The translations under genes and the position numbers were made by a program. The notes beneath the pieces are model-generated. The model saw only the letters and a list, made by a program, of their open reading frames with translations. It had not been told where the DNA came from and made no database searches. Below are positions 39,291 to 56,853 of a stretch of DNA of 64,000 nt, one piece after another. Source of the stretch: Panulirus ornatus. Lineage: Eukaryota; Arthropoda; Malacostraca; Decapoda; Palinuridae. Within the stretch, counting starts at the first letter, position 1, and every line of letters begins with the position of its first letter. The stretch covers positions 15,592,505-15,656,504 of the forward strand of contig NC_092287.1 of assembly GCF_036320965.1 (NCBI RefSeq). The letters run 5' to 3'.

Positions 39291-39755
39291 ACGAACACGT
39301 CTGTTTGTGTCCACATGGTTCGTATATGTGTCTTGGTGTATCTCTGTGTATGGCGTGCCTGGGTGTGGGGAGCTGCTGCTATCGGCTCGTATTTCACCTT
39401 CCCTGACCGTGTTAATTGCCTATGTAATTATGTTTTGACCCAGATCTTGACCGGTCCTCTAGCACCCAAACGTCAGGTCAACGGCGTCAGGTCAACGCCG
39501 TCAGGTCCAACCATGGGAACAGCTACGGTATGTCGTCACGTGCGTTCGCTGCTGTCGTGGACAAAGGAACAGAGGATTTTGAATGCACGCCACATATGTA
39601 GGCCGGACCTTAGGCCTCCCTAAGCCAATCAGGTCAAGGAGAGGGCGTGACAATCAGTCTCTTGACCTATCGAGGGCAATTGTGTCATTCTGACCTATAG
39701 TAGAATTAGATGGCGGGTCGAGGCGTGGCTAGCTGCCTGCCTTGCTGGTCATTCA

Positions 39756-39781
39756 GATAAAAGCTCAGACGATCGTCTGAG
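39756..39781 (+). promoter_or_regulatory. Putative LTR core promoter with 18-bp palindrome
   Basis: A TATA-like GATAAAAG (39,756-39,763) is followed at once by the perfect palindrome CTCAGACGATCGTCTGAG (39,764-39,781). The same pair occurs in the 3' LTR at 44,051-44,076 without change. Transcription would start roughly 25-30 bp downstream, around 39,785-39,795. The palindrome could bind a dimeric factor; none is identified. Confidence 0.5.
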
Positions 39782-39872
39782 ACTTTGATTCCTTCAACAG
39801 TCCCGAGCCCAGCAAGGTGATGTAGGCTTTCCCTGTCTCGAACCCCGTAGCCACCGCTGCCCTAGGTTGTGA

Positions 39873-40040
39873 GATGTTTACTGTGTCACGTCAAGTTTAG
39901 CTAGGTGTAACGATGATGTTTAATGTGTTACGTCAGTTTAGCTAAGTATAACGATGATGTTGCTGTGTTACGTCAGGTCTAGCTGAGTGCAACGATGATG
40001 TTTACTGTGTCACGTCAGAATCTAACTGAATGTAATGCTA
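39873..40040 (+). repeat. Four ~41-bp tandem repeats in the LTR
   Basis: Each unit contains GATGTTTACTGTGT followed by CACGTCA or TACGTCA, then a CTAGCTNAGTGTAACGATGAT-like stretch shortened in the last copy. The ACGTCA core resembles a CRE/ATF half-site, so the array may be an enhancer or part of the transcribed R/U5 leader. It is also present in the 3' LTR from about 44,169. Confidence 0.7.
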
Positions 40041-40328
40041 TCGAACAAAGTGTCAAGGGAAAGAGATCTCCTGGTTTGAAATCTTATCTGGAATGTTAAC
40101 TCATGTTCAATGTTAAACTCATGTTCAGTGTTAACGTAAATGATTCGTGCCTGATTTATGTGTTCACCTTGTACATTGGAATTCTTTCATTATACGTAAT
40201 TCTAACCTTGGTGTTTGTTTTAACCCTATAACGTTAAGATAGCGTTATCCTGAGTTGTGCTATATTACAAATCTACCGTCCTTGCAAAGACGAGGACCAG
40301 CATAGTATTTTTGATATATATATGTTAC

Positions 40329-40340
40329 TGGCGACCTTGC
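40329..40340 (+). other. PBS-like motif inside the LTR
   Basis: TGGCGACCTTGC occurs 25 bp before the LTR end, and again at 44,624-44,635. It is identical to the first 12 nt of the primer-binding site located 33 bp downstream of it. Confidence 0.6.
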
Positions 40341-40372
40341 TCCAATAAGTACTGAGTTCGTAACATATAAAT

Positions 40373-40390
40373 TGGCGACCTTGCCAGGAT
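40373..40390 (+). other. Primer-binding site
   Basis: TGGCGACCTTGCCAGGAT lies 7 nt after the 5' LTR. The TGG start fits the complement of a tRNA 3' CCA. The TGGCGACC core resembles the arginine-type sites described for mdg1 and 412, but the following bases differ, so the primer tRNA is left open. Confidence 0.75.
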
Positions 40391-40432
40391 ATTTCTTGCC
40401 TTAACGGAATCTCTTTCCTTGATTCATTAATC

Positions 40433-40950
40433 ATGTCTTTGATCAGTGTTGACAATACCGTTCAATCAACGTCTGCCGGAGCCTCGCTCCTTCCCCATAT
40501 CCCCAGTGATGTTAATGTTGATTTCAATTATTGGCGAATTCAGCTAGAGATAGCTAAGGCCAATGCACAAGCACAATTACAAGTGCAGAAGACTGAACAA
40601 CCTAGGTTAGCTCTCGAACGTGAAAGACTTAGACTTAACGCTTCACCATCAGGACCAGTGTCGTCCCAATTGGGTAACTTACATCTCGTGGCGTGGGCAG
40701 ACGTCCAAAGGGCTTCGACGGCAGAGGGAGGACCAATGGTTATGTAATCCCACCTGAATCTGCTACCTTGCCGGTAACTCATAGAAGTCAGGGGAAATAC
40801 TCCAACAGAGTTAAGAGTTGTTTTTATTGTGGCAAGGCTGGGCACCAAGTGAAGGATTGCTGGGCTCGAGCGAAGGAATCCAGAGACTTTACCAAAAGTA
40901 GGCCGGTAAGTCTCTTCTCAGCTTTAGGTCCACTTAATAAAGTAGGTAAG
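40433..40950 (+). pseudogene. Gag remnant with CCHC zinc knuckle
   Basis: The start at 40,433 gives a 104-codon frame with a charged, probably helical stretch (WRIQLEIAKANAQAQLQVQK) typical of the gag N-terminus. A deletion and frameshift near 40,700 then lead into a second frame (from 40,693). That frame carries one zinc knuckle, CFYCGKAGHQVKDC (C-x2-C-x4-H-x4-C, 40,823-40,864), which would bind RNA. The capsid region expected between the two is missing, so this cannot form a normal particle. Confidence 0.8.
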
Positions 40951-41019
40951 GCTGTCCCTGCTCTTAGGAAAGTGAGGGGTTGCGAGAGTGTTGATCAATC
41001 GGTAGTTAAGGATCCGTTC

Positions 41020-41533
41020 TGTGGAAACTACAATGCGTTCCTGTCTGAGGGCTGTGTTAGTAGATGTGGTGTACGACGAAAAGAAACCGTATCACGGGAT
41101 TCTGGTTCGCTGCAGTCCCCGATGTTGGATGGCTTGGTGCCCCGAGAAGAGTTTGGAGACAGTCTTGCGAGATGGACAGTCGGGTTCCAAGGAAGCTCCA
41201 CTAGTTGATGTGAGAGTAAGAACAGATCTCTTCACGGACCATGCCCTTGTAGGGACTGTAGATAAGTTACCTGTCTTAGACGTGGACTTTGTGTTAGGCA
41301 GTGACCTAGTGGGTGGGAAGATGAACCCAGTGCCTGTGTTGCCTACGGGCCCGGTGGAGTCCACGGAGGCAGTGCAGCTTGAGGAAGAGGTACCGGACCT
41401 ATTCCCCGTGTGCGCATCTACCCGGTCCATGTCCGTTACGAAAGCAGGTTGCAAGCCCCAGGAGACAGAGCGTGAGGCGGGAAAACTACAGTCACTGCCC
41501 GAGAGTGAGACCAGCGAGAGGAAGGCGGTGTGA
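41020..41533 (+). pseudogene. Retropepsin-like protease remnant
   Basis: In the frame continuing from the zinc knuckle, RDSGSLQSPMLDGLVP (41,092-41,139) fits the aspartic protease active site, with DSG as the catalytic triplet. After a frameshift at about 41,150-41,200 the downstream half reads LVDVRVRTDLFTDHALVGTV and LPVLDVDFVLGSDLVGGKM, the usual post-active-site segment ending in a GSDL block. One indel therefore splits the domain. The frame then leads into the repeat module. Confidence 0.75.
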
Positions 41534-42655
41534 TACCCTCTCCCCTGGTATAGACTCCGTTAAGACGGAGGAAGTGAAGTCTCTCCCTACGATAAAGTCT
41601 AGTGAGAGGAAGCTGTGTGATACCCTCTTTCCTGGTGTAGACTCCGTTGAGACGGCGGACTTAAAGACTCTGCATGAGAGTGAGTCTAGCGAGAGGAAGC
41701 TGTGTGATACCCTCTCCCCTGGTGTAGCCTCCGTTGAGACAGTGGACTTAAAGACTCTTCATGAGAGTGAGGCCAGCGAGAGGAAGCTGTGTGATACTCT
41801 CTCCCCTGGTGTAGCCTCCGTTGAGACAGTGGACTTTAAGACTCTGCATGAGAGCGAGTCTAGCGAGAGGAAGCTTTGTGATACCTTCTCCCCTGGTATA
41901 GACTCCGTTGAAACGCAGGAGGTTAAGACTCTCCCCCCGACTGAGGTCAGCGAGAGGAAGCTGTGTGATACCCTCTCCCCTGGTGTAGACTCCGTTAAGA
42001 CGGAGGAATTGAAGTCTCTCCCTACGAGTGAGTCTAGTGAGAGGAAGCTGTGTGATACCCTCTCCCCTGGTGTAGACTCCGTTGAGACAGAGGACTTAAA
42101 GACTCTTCATGAGAGTGAGGCCAGCGAGAGGAAGCTGTGTGATACCCTCTCCCCTGGTATAGATTCCGTTAAGACGGAGGAAGTGGAGTCTCTCCCTACG
42201 AGTGAGCCTAGTGAGAGGGAGCTGTGTGATACCCTCTCCCCTGGTGTAGACTCCGTTGAGACTGAAAGTTTGTCTCGTGCCCATTCAAGAGAGAAGACTC
42301 TCCATGTGGATGAAATTATTGAGGAGAAGATGTGTGATGCCTCCTGTGCTAGTTTCGAGTCCGAACGAGATTCAGTGAGTGAGACTGAGAATTTGTCTCG
42401 CGCCCATTCAAGAGAGAAGACTCTCCATGAGGATGAGATGAGTGAGGAGAAGATGTGTGATACCTCCTGTGCAGGTTCTGAGTCCGTACGAGAATCACTG
42501 GGTGAAACTGAGGATTTGTCTCGCTCCCATTCAAGAGAGAAGATTCTCCCTGAGGATGAAATGAGTGACGAGAAGCTGTGTGATACCTCCAGTGCTAGTT
42601 TCGAGTCTGTACAAGAATCAGTGGATGAGACAGGATTTGTCTCCAACTCATTCAA
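41525..42655 (+). CDS. Two-tier tandem-repeat module between protease and integrase
   Basis: The open frame 41,379-42,689 encodes about nine 29-residue units (87 bp, consensus SERKLCDTLSPGVDSVETE plus ten residues, 41,525-42,262). Three 41-residue units (123 bp, starting LSRAHSREKTLHEDE, to about 42,640) follow. It is rich in Ser, Glu and Thr, with one conserved Cys per unit, and has no membrane segment. Protein sequence is better kept than the third codon bases in places. A one-base insertion near 41,530 separates it from the protease frame, so it was probably once part of the polyprotein. I recognise no function; such acidic repeats could be a flexible spacer. Confidence 0.8.
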
Positions 42656-42679
42656 GGGAGACTCAGGAACGGAGAACAA

Positions 42680-42900
42680 TATGGCCTGACAAACGATCTC
42701 GTTTGAGAAGGTTTGAGGCGGGCGACGAGGTGTTGCTTCTACTACCGCAACCAGGTCAACCCATGGCTGTCCGGTTTCAGGGTCCCTACACCATTATCTG
42801 GAGTGTAGGAGACTCAAATTACCTTGTCTCTACCCCCGGTAGGCGCAGAGATCAGAGATTATGCCACGTCAACATGCCTAAGCCATTTCTCAGTCGTGAT
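42680..42900 (+). pseudogene. Integrase C-terminal domain remnant
   Basis: The frame 42,565-43,125 contains RSRLRRFEAGDEVLLLLPQ, then RFQGPYTIIWSVGDSNYLVSTP and RRRDQRLCHVNMPKPFLSRD. This is the SH3-like DNA-binding end of Ty3/gypsy integrases (GDxVLLLLP then FxGPY then CHVNMxKP). The zinc-binding and D,D-35-E core domains that should precede it are missing. The repeat module ends at a stop (42,687-42,689) in another frame. Confidence 0.85.
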
Positions 42901-43009
42901 CCTCCCTCTTTGGAGCCGACGGTGCCAATCTGCGTCATCTTACGTCCAGCGGCTGCCGTGTGTGATGAAGTCGACGACGTAGCTGCGAGTGCCTCGGAGA
43001 CCTGGGACC

Positions 43010-43550
43010 CGGGCGGAGGCGTGAGAGAACTGAAATGTTACTTGGATATAGTTGGGTACTATAGGATGTTCACTGTAAGTTTTGCAACACTCGCAATCCC
43101 CTCTGAAAGATTTATTGAAGAATGATATCAGATGTTTGGAATGAGCAGTGTGAGACAGTCTCTCTCATCAATTAGGAACCCTACCTTTTTAACTGTTATA
43201 TTTTGCAGTTTCCAACCAGATTAGCTGTGAATGCCAGCGATGCTGACGCTGGTGAGGTCCTCATGCAGGAGGACAGAGAGAAGGTTGAGCCCAAACAGAT
43301 AGCCACCATGGAGAAGGAACCTTTGTCTGTTATTTGTGTTGTAACACTTTATATATTTGTGTCCTTCAGGCAATCAGTTTAAAGTGTACTGACTACCAAC
43401 CCTTCACAATGTTAACAAGTTATGGGATCGGAGTCAGAAATTAATCCGGTGGGCCTTGTTTTTTTTTTTTTCTTTCAACAGTATAATTTAGACATTCACT
43501 ATATTGCTGGTGCACATAATGTGTTAGCCGACTGTTTATCCCGCTCTTAA
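43010..43550 (+). pseudogene. RT connection and RNase H remnants
   Basis: After the integrase domain, the same frame gives REL, then YLDIVGYYRMFTVSFATLAIP (43,039-43,101), which is the RT thumb-connection segment. The palm with its catalytic aspartates is deleted. RNase H pieces follow in shifted frames: WNEQCETV (about 43,138), LAVNASDADAGEVLMQE (about 43,222), EKE (about 43,313), TDYQPFTML (about 43,391) and YNLDIHYIAGAHNVLADCLSRS with TAA at 43,548-43,550. Ending at the SRS motif without a following integrase confirms integrase lies upstream. Confidence 0.82.
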
Positions 43551-43586
43551 CTTTAGAAAATTCCTCTTCTAGGAATTTTCTCCTTT

Positions 43587-43596
43587 AAGGAGGGGG
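43587..43596 (+). other. Polypurine tract
   Basis: AAGGAGGGGG directly precedes the 3' LTR start TGTTACGAAC, the expected plus-strand primer site. Confidence 0.85.
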
Positions 43597-44656
43597 TGTT
43601 ACGAACACGTGTGTTTGTGTCCACATGGTTCGTATATGTAGCTTGGTATATCTCTGTGTATGGCGTGCCTGGGTGTAGGGAGCGGCTGCTATCGGCTCGT
43701 AGCTCACACTCCCTGACCGTGTTAATTGCCTATGTAATTATTTTTGACCCAGATCTTGACCGATCCTTTAGCACCCAAACGTCAGGTCAACGGCGTCAGG
43801 TTCAACCATGGGAACAGCTACGGCATGTCGTCACGTGCGTTCGCTGCTGTCGTGGACAAAGGAACAGAGGATTTTGAATGCACGCCACATATGTAGGCCG
43901 GACCTTAGGCCTCCTTAAGCCAGTCAGGTCAAGGAGAGGGCGTGACAATCAGTCTCTTGACCTATCGAGGGCAATTGTGTCATTCTGACCTATAGTAGAA
44001 TTAGGTGGCGGGTCGAGGCGTGGCTAGCTGCCTGCCTTGCTGGTCATTCAGATAAAAGCTCAGACGATCGTCTGAGACTTTGATTCCTTCAACAGTCCCG
44101 AGCCCAGCAAGGTAATGTAGGCTTTCCCTGTCTCGAACCCCGTAGCCACCGCTGCCCTAGGTTGTAAGATGTTTACTGTGTCACGTCAAGTTTAGCTAGG
44201 TGTAACGATGATGTTTACTGTGTTACGTCAGTTTAACTAAGTATAACAATGATGTTACTGTGTTACGTCAGGTCTAGCTGAGTGCAACGATGATGTTTAC
44301 TGTGTCACGTCAGAAACTAACTAAATGTAATGCTATCGAACAAAGTGTCAAGGGAAAGAGATCTCCTGGTTTGAAATCTTATCTGGAATGTTAACTCATG
44401 TTCATTGTTAAACTCATGTTCAATGTTAACGTAAATGATTCGTGCCTGATTTGTGTGTTCACCTTGTACATTGGAATTCTTTCATTACAAGTAATTCTAA
44501 CCTTGGTGTTTGTTTTAACCCTATAACGTTAAGATAGCGTTATCCTGAGTTGTGCTATATTACAAATCTACCGTCCTTGCAAAGACGAGGACCAGCATAG
44601 TATTTGTAATATATATATGTTACTGGCGACCTTGCTCCAATAAGTACTGAGTTCGT

Positions 44657-44660
<4 letters not shown>
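43597..44660 (+). repeat. 3' LTR
   Basis: The 1,064-bp LTR has the same 10-bp inverted ends as the 5' LTR and lacks its extra 14-bp unit. The GATAAAAG-palindrome pair (44,051-44,076), the four-unit tandem array and the internal PBS-like motif are all retained. Confidence 0.96.

Positions 44661-44717
<57 letters not shown>
44661..44717. repeat. (TA)n tract, right flank of LTR element
   Basis: This is the continuation of the TA tract interrupted at 39,286. Confidence 0.95.
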
Positions 44718-44718
<1 letters not shown>

Positions 44719-44922
44719 TTCCCACGTATTCCCTGCGTGTCGTAGAAGGCGACTAAAAGGTGAGGGAGCGGGTGGCTGGAAATCCTCCCCTTTCTTGTTT
44801 TTTTCTAATTTTCCAAAAGAAGGAACAGAGAAGGGGGGCAGGTGAGGGTATTCCCTCTAAGGCCTAGTTCTCTGTTCTTAACGCTACCTCGCTAACGCGT
44901 GAAATGGCAAATAGTATGAAAA
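44718..44922 (+). mobile_element. Short element S2, slightly 5'-truncated
   Basis: It lacks the first ~25 bp of the family 5' end and starts at ACTTCCCACGTATTCCC. It then continues through the GC-rich 5' module, the AATTTTCCAAAAGAAGG joint, the GGCAGGTGAGGGTATTCC core and the tail hairpin with ATGAAAAA. It has no coding capacity. Confidence 0.9.

Positions 44923-44984
<62 letters not shown>
44923..44984. repeat. (TA)n tract
   Basis: The TA tract follows the A-rich tail of S2. Confidence 0.95.
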
Positions 44985-47386
<2,402 letters not shown>

Positions 47387-47412
47387 TATATATGTATTAT
47401 ATTTATTTATTT

Positions 47413-50017
47413 ATTTTGCTTTGTCGCTGTCTCCCGCGTTAGCGAGGTAGCGCAAGGAAAACAGACAAAAGAATGGCCCAACCCGCCCACATACACATGA
47501 ATATACGTACACGTCCACACACGCAAATATACATACCTATACATCTCAATGTACACATATATATAAACATACAGACATATACATATATACACATGTACAC
47601 AATTCATACTGTCTGCCTTTGTTTGTTCCCATCGCCACCTCGACACACATGGAATAACTACCCCCTCCCCCTCATGTGTGCGAGGTAGCGCTAGGAAAAG
47701 ACACCAAAGGCCCCATTCGTTCACACTCAGTCTCTAGCTGTCATGTAATAATGCAACGAAACCACAGCTCCCTTTCCACATCCAGGCCCCACACAACTTT
47801 CTATGGTTTACCCCAGACGCTTCACATGCCCTGGTTCAATCCATTGACAGCACGTCGACCCCGGTATACCACATCGTTCCAATTCACTCTATTCCTTGCA
47901 CGCCTTTCACCCTCCTGCATGTTCAGACCCCGATCACTCAAAATCTTTTTCACTCCATCTTTCCACCTCCAATTTGGTCTCCCACTTCTCCTCGTTCCCT
48001 CCACCTCCGACACATATATCCTCTTGGTCAATCTTTCCTCACTCATTATCTCCATGTGACCAAACCATTTCAAAACACCCTCTTCTGCTCTCTCAATAAC
48101 ACTCTTTTTATTTCCACACATCACTTTTACGCTTACATTACTTACTCGATCAAACCACATTACACCACATATTGTCCTCAAACATCTCATTTCCAGCACA
48201 TCCACCCTCCTGCGCACAACTCTACCCATAGCCCACGCCTCGCAACCATACAACATTGTTGGAACCACTATTCCTTCAAACATACCCATTTTTGCTTTCC
48301 GAGATAATGTTCTCGACTTCCAAACATTCTTCAAGGCTCCCAGAATTATCGCTCCGTCATCCACCCTATGATTAACTTCCGCTTCCATGTTTCCATCCGC
48401 TGCCAGATCCACTCCCAGATATCTAAAACACTTTACTTCCTCAAGTTTTTCTCCATTCAAACTTACCTCCCAATTGACTTGACCCTCAACCCTACTGTAC
48501 CTAATAACCTTGCTCTTATTCACATTTACTCTTAACTCTCTTCTTTCACACACTTTACCAAACTCAGTCACCAGCTTCTGAAGTTTCTTACATGAATCAG
48601 CCACCAGCGCTGTATCATCAGCGAACAACAACTGACTCACTTCCCAAGCTCTCTCATCCAGAAAAGAGTGCATACTTGCCCCTCTTTCCAAAACTCTTGC
48701 ATTTACCTCCCTAACAACCCCATAAATAAACAAAATAAACAACCATGGAGACATCACACACCCGTACCACAAACCTACATTCACTGAGAACCAATCACTT
48801 TCATCTCTTCTTACACGTACACATGCCTTACATCCTCGATAAATATTTTTCACTGCTTCTAACAACTTGCCTCCCACACCATATATTCTTAAAACCTTCC
48901 AACGTGCATCTCTATCAAATCTATCATATGCCTTCTCTAGATCCATAAATGCTATATACAAATCCAATTGCTTTTCTAAGTATTTCTCACATACATTCGT
49001 CAAAGCAAACACCTGATCCACACATCATCTACCACTTCTGAAACCACACTGCTCTTCCGCAATCTGATGCTCTGTACATGCCTTCACCCTCTCAATCAAT
49101 ACCCTCCCATATAATTTACCAGGAATACTCAACAAATTTATACCTTTGTAATTTGAGCACTCACTCTTATCCCCTTTGCCTTTGTACAATGTCACTATGC
49201 ACGCATTCCGCCAATCCTCAGGCACCTCACCATGAATCATACATACATTAAATAACCTTACCAACCAGTCAACAATACAGTCACCCCCTTTTCAAATAAA
49301 TTCCACTGCAATACCATCTAAACCTGCTGCCTTGCCGGCTTTCATCTTCCGCAAAGCCTTTACTACCTCTTCTCTGTTTACCAAATCATTTTCTCTAACC
49401 CTCTCACTTTGCACACCACCTCGACCAAAACACCCTATATCTGCCACTCTGTCATAAAACACATTCAACAAACCTTCAAAATACTCACTCCATCTCCTTG
49501 TCACATCACCACTACTTGTTATCACCTCCCCATTAACCCCTTCACTGAAGTTCCCCTTGTCTTACGCACTTTATTTACCTCCTTCCAAAACATCTTTTTA
49601 TTCTCTCTGAAATTTAATGATACTCTCTCACCCCAACTCTCATTTGCCCTCTTTTTCACCTCTTACACTTTTCTCTTGACCTCCTGCCTCTTTCTTTTGT
49701 ACATCTCCCACTCATTTGCATTTTTTCCCTGCAAAAATCGTCCAAATGCCTCTCTCTTCTCTTTCATTAATAATCTTACTTCTTCATCCCACCACTCACT
49801 ACCTTTTCTCATCAACCCACCTCCCAAGCTTCTCATGCCGCAAGCATCTTTTGCGCAAGCCATCACTGATTCCCTAAAAACATCCCATTCCTCCCCCACT
49901 CCCCTTACTTCCATTGTTCTCACCTTTTTCCATTCTGTACTCAGTCTCTTCTGGTACTTCCTCACACAAGTCTCCTTCCCAAGCTCACTCACTCTCACCT
50001 CTCTCTTCACCCCAACA
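47413..50017 (-). mobile_element. LINE copy L21, 5'-truncated, long 3' UTR
   Basis: The minus strand is read from 50,017 (codons [14 protein letters not shown], after the endonuclease) to the long 3' UTR (47,413-47,835). The 5' truncation point AACAT/ATAT sits where the element sequence itself contains AT. Confidence 0.94.
47822..50017 (-). pseudogene. L21 linker and reverse transcriptase remnants
   Basis: Frames in order are 49,663-50,017 (linker), 49,292-49,525 (fingers with [17 protein letters not shown]), 49,025-49,264 (palm start) and 47,822-49,021 (399 codons). The last contains AFMDLEKAYDRFDRDARWK, VMSPWLFILF, the catalytic LLFADDTALVAD and the full C-terminal region. Breaks include a TGA at the Arg-Cys position near 49,023 and a short deletion near 49,545. 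Confidence 0.87.
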
Positions 50018-50573
<556 letters not shown>

Positions 50574-53398
50574 TTTTGCTTTGTCGCTTTCTCCCGCGTT
50601 TGCGAGGTAGCACAAGGAAACAGACGAAAGAAATGGCCCAACCCACCCCCATACACATGTATATACACACACGTCCACACACGCAAATATACATGCCTAT
50701 AGATCTCAATGTACACATATATATTACACACACAGACACATACATATATATACCCATGCACACAATTCACACTGTCTGCCTTTATTCATTCCCATCGCCA
50801 CCTCGCCAAACATGGAATATTATCCCCCTCCCCCCTCATGTGTGCGGGGTAGTGCTAGGAAAAGACAAGAAAGGCCTCATTCGTTCACACTCAGTCCGTA
50901 GCTGTAATGCAATAATGCCCGAAACCACAGCTCCCTTTCCACAACCAGGCCCAACAAAGATTTCCATGGTTTACCCCTGACGCTTCACATGCCCTGATTC
51001 AATCCATTGACAACACGTCAACCCCGGTATAACATATCGATCCAATTCACTCTATTCCTTGCACGCCTTTCACCCTCCTGCGTGTTCAGTCCCCGATCAC
51101 TCAAAATCTTTTTCACTCCATCTTTCCACCTCCACTTTGGTCACCCACTTCTCCTCGTTCCCACCACCTCCGACACATATATCCTCTTGGTCAATCTTTC
51201 CTCACTCATTCTCTCCATGTGCCCAAACCATTTCAAAACACCCTCTTCTGCTCTCTCAACCACGCTCTTTTTATTTCCACACATCTCTCTTGCCCTTACA
51301 TTACTTACTCGATCAAACCACCTCACACCACACAGTGTCCTCAAACATCTCATTTCCAGCACATCCACCCTCCTGCGCACAACTCTATCCATAGCTCACG
51401 CCTCGCAACCATACAAAATTGTTGGAACCACTATTCCTTCAAACATACCCATTTTTGGTTTCCGAGATAATGTTCTCGACTTCCACACATTCTTCAAGGC
51501 TCCCAGGATTATCGCCCCCTCCCCCACCCTATGATTCACTTCCGCTTCCATGGTTCCATCCGCTGCCAGATCCACTCCCAGATATCTAAAAAAATTTATT
51601 TCCTTCAGTTTTTCTCCATTCAAACTTACCTTCCAATTGACTTGTCCCTCAGCCCTACTGTACCTTATAACGTTGCTCTTATTCACAATTACTCTTAACT
51701 TTCTTCTTTCACACACTTTACCAAACTCAGTCACCAGCTTCTGCAGTTTCTCACATGAATCAGCCACCAGCGCTGTATCATCAGCGAAGAACAACTGACT
51801 CACTTCCCAAGCTTTTTCATCCACAACAGACTTCATTTTTGCCCCTCTTTCCAAAACTCTTGCTTTCACCTCCCTAACAACCCCATCGATAAACAAATTA
51901 AACAACCATGGAGACGTCACACACCCCTGCCGCAAACCTACATTCACTGAGAACCAATCACGTTCCTCTCTTCCTACACGTACACATGCCTTACATCCTC
52001 GATAAAAACCTTTCACTGCTTCTAACAACTTGCCACCCACACCATATATTCTCAATACCTTCCGCAGAGTATCTCTATCAACTCTATTATATGCCTTTTC
52101 CAGATCCATAAATGTTACATACAAATCCAATTGCATTTTTAAGTCTTTCTCACATACATTCTTCAAAGCAAATACCTGATCCACACATCCTCTACCACTT
52201 CTGAAACCACACTGCTCTTTCCCAATCTGATGCCCTCTACATGTCTTCACCCTCTTAATCAATACACTCCCATGTAATTTACCAGGAATACTCAACAAAC
52301 TTATACCTCTGAAATTTGAGCAATCACTCTTATCCCCTTTGTCTTTGTACAATGGCACTATGCACGCATTCCGCCAATCCTTAGGCACCTCACCATGAGT
52401 CATGCATAAATTAGATAACCTTACCAACCAGTCCATAATACAGTCACCTCCTTTTTTAATAAATTCCAATGCAATACCATCCTTACCTGCTTTCATCTTC
52501 CGCAAAGCTTTTACTACCTCTTCTCTGTTTACCAAATCATTTTCCCTAACCCTCTCACTTTGCACACCACCTCGACTAGAACACCCTATATCTGCCACTC
52601 TGTCATCAAACACATTCAACAAACCTTCAAAATACTCACTCCATCTCTTTCTCACATCACCACTGCTTGTTATCACCTTCCCATTTGCGCCCTTCACTGA
52701 AGTTCCCATTTGCTCCCTTGTCTTACGCACTTTATTTACCTCCTTCCTGAACATCTTTCTATTCTCCCTAAAATTTAATGATACTCTCTTACCCCAACCC
52801 TCATTTGCCCTCTTTTTCACCTCTTGCACCTTTCTCTTGACCTTCTGTCTCTTTCTTTTATACATCTCCCACTCAATTGCATTTTTTCCCTGCAAAAATC
52901 GTCCAAATGCCTCTCTCTTATCTTTCACTAATAATCTTACTTCTTCATACCACCACTCACTACCCTTTCTAATTAACCCTCCTCCCACTCTTCTCATGCC
53001 GCAAGCATCTTTTGCGCAATCCATCACTGATTCCCTAAATACATCCCATTCCTCCCCAACTCCCCTCACTTCCATTGTTCTCACCGTTTTCCATTCTGTA
53101 CTCAGTCTCTCCTCGTACTTCCTCACACAAGTCTCCTTCCCAAGCTCACTTACTCTCACGACAATCTTCACCCCAACATTCACTCTTCTTTTCTGAAAAC
53201 CCATAGAAATCTTCACCTTAGCCTCTACAAGATAATGATCAGACATCCCTCCAGTTGCACCTCTCAGCACATTAACATGCAAAAGTCTCTCTTTCGCGCG
53301 CCTGTCAATTAACACGTAATTCAATAACGCTCTCTGGCCATCTCTCCTACTTACGTATACTTATGTATATCTCGCTTTTTAAGTCAGTTATTCCCAAT
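50574..53398 (-). mobile_element. LINE copy L22, 5'-truncated in endonuclease, long 3' UTR
   Basis: The minus strand is read from 53,398 (codons [14 protein letters not shown], equivalent to [15 protein letters not shown] with a small deletion) to the long 3' UTR at 50,574. It is the longest single-frame copy on this strand. The first 75 bp of its 5' end are repeated in inverted orientation across the adjacent TA tract, at 53,651-53,724. Confidence 0.94.
51396..53324 (-). CDS. LINE endonuclease end, linker and reverse transcriptase (L22)
   Basis: A 642-codon frame starts at the endonuclease end ([10 protein letters not shown], then [11 protein letters not shown] with the SDH triplet intact). 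It runs through the linker and fingers (KMKAGKDGIALEF, three residues short), then NFRGISLLSIPGK, TFMDLEKAYNRVDRDTL, LRQGCVTSPWLFN and the active site LFFADDTALVAD. It stops at a TGA replacing the Trp of GCEAW; the C-terminal region continues in the same frame (51,141-51,392). It lacks the endonuclease N-terminal half. Confidence 0.9.
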   Translation of the reverse strand: MNYVLIDRRAKERLLHVNVLRGATGGMSDHYLVEAKVKISMGFQKRRVNVGVKIVVRVSELGKETCVRKYEERLSTEWKTVRTMEVRGVGEEWDVFRESVMDCAKDACGMRRVGGGLIRKGSEWWYEEVRLLVKDKREAFGRFLQGKNAIEWEMYKRKRQKVKRKVQEVKKRANEGWGKRVSLNFRENRKMFRKEVNKVRKTREQMGTSVKGANGKVITSSGDVRKRWSEYFEGLLNVFDDRVADIGCSSRGGVQSERVRENDLVNREEVVKALRKMKAGKDGIALEFIKKGGDCIMDWLVRLSNLCMTHGEVPKDWRNACIVPLYKDKGDKSDCSNFRGISLLSIPGKLHGSVLIKRVKTCRGHQIGKEQCGFRSGRGCVDQVFALKNVCEKDLKMQLDLYVTFMDLEKAYNRVDRDTLRKVLRIYGVGGKLLEAVKGFYRGCKACVRVGREERDWFSVNVGLRQGCVTSPWLFNLFIDGVVREVKARVLERGAKMKSVVDEKAWEVSQLFFADDTALVADSCEKLQKLVTEFGKVCERRKLRVIVNKSNVIRYSRAEGQVNWKVSLNGEKLKEINFFRYLGVDLAADGTMEAEVNHRVGEGAIILGALKNVWKSRTLSRKPKMGMFEGIVVPTILYGCEA

Positions 53399-56853
<3,455 letters not shown>

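Noticed and set aside
41525..42262. CRISPR-like array
   Set aside because: The 87-bp units are contiguous coding repeats with no unique spacers, in a eukaryotic LTR element.
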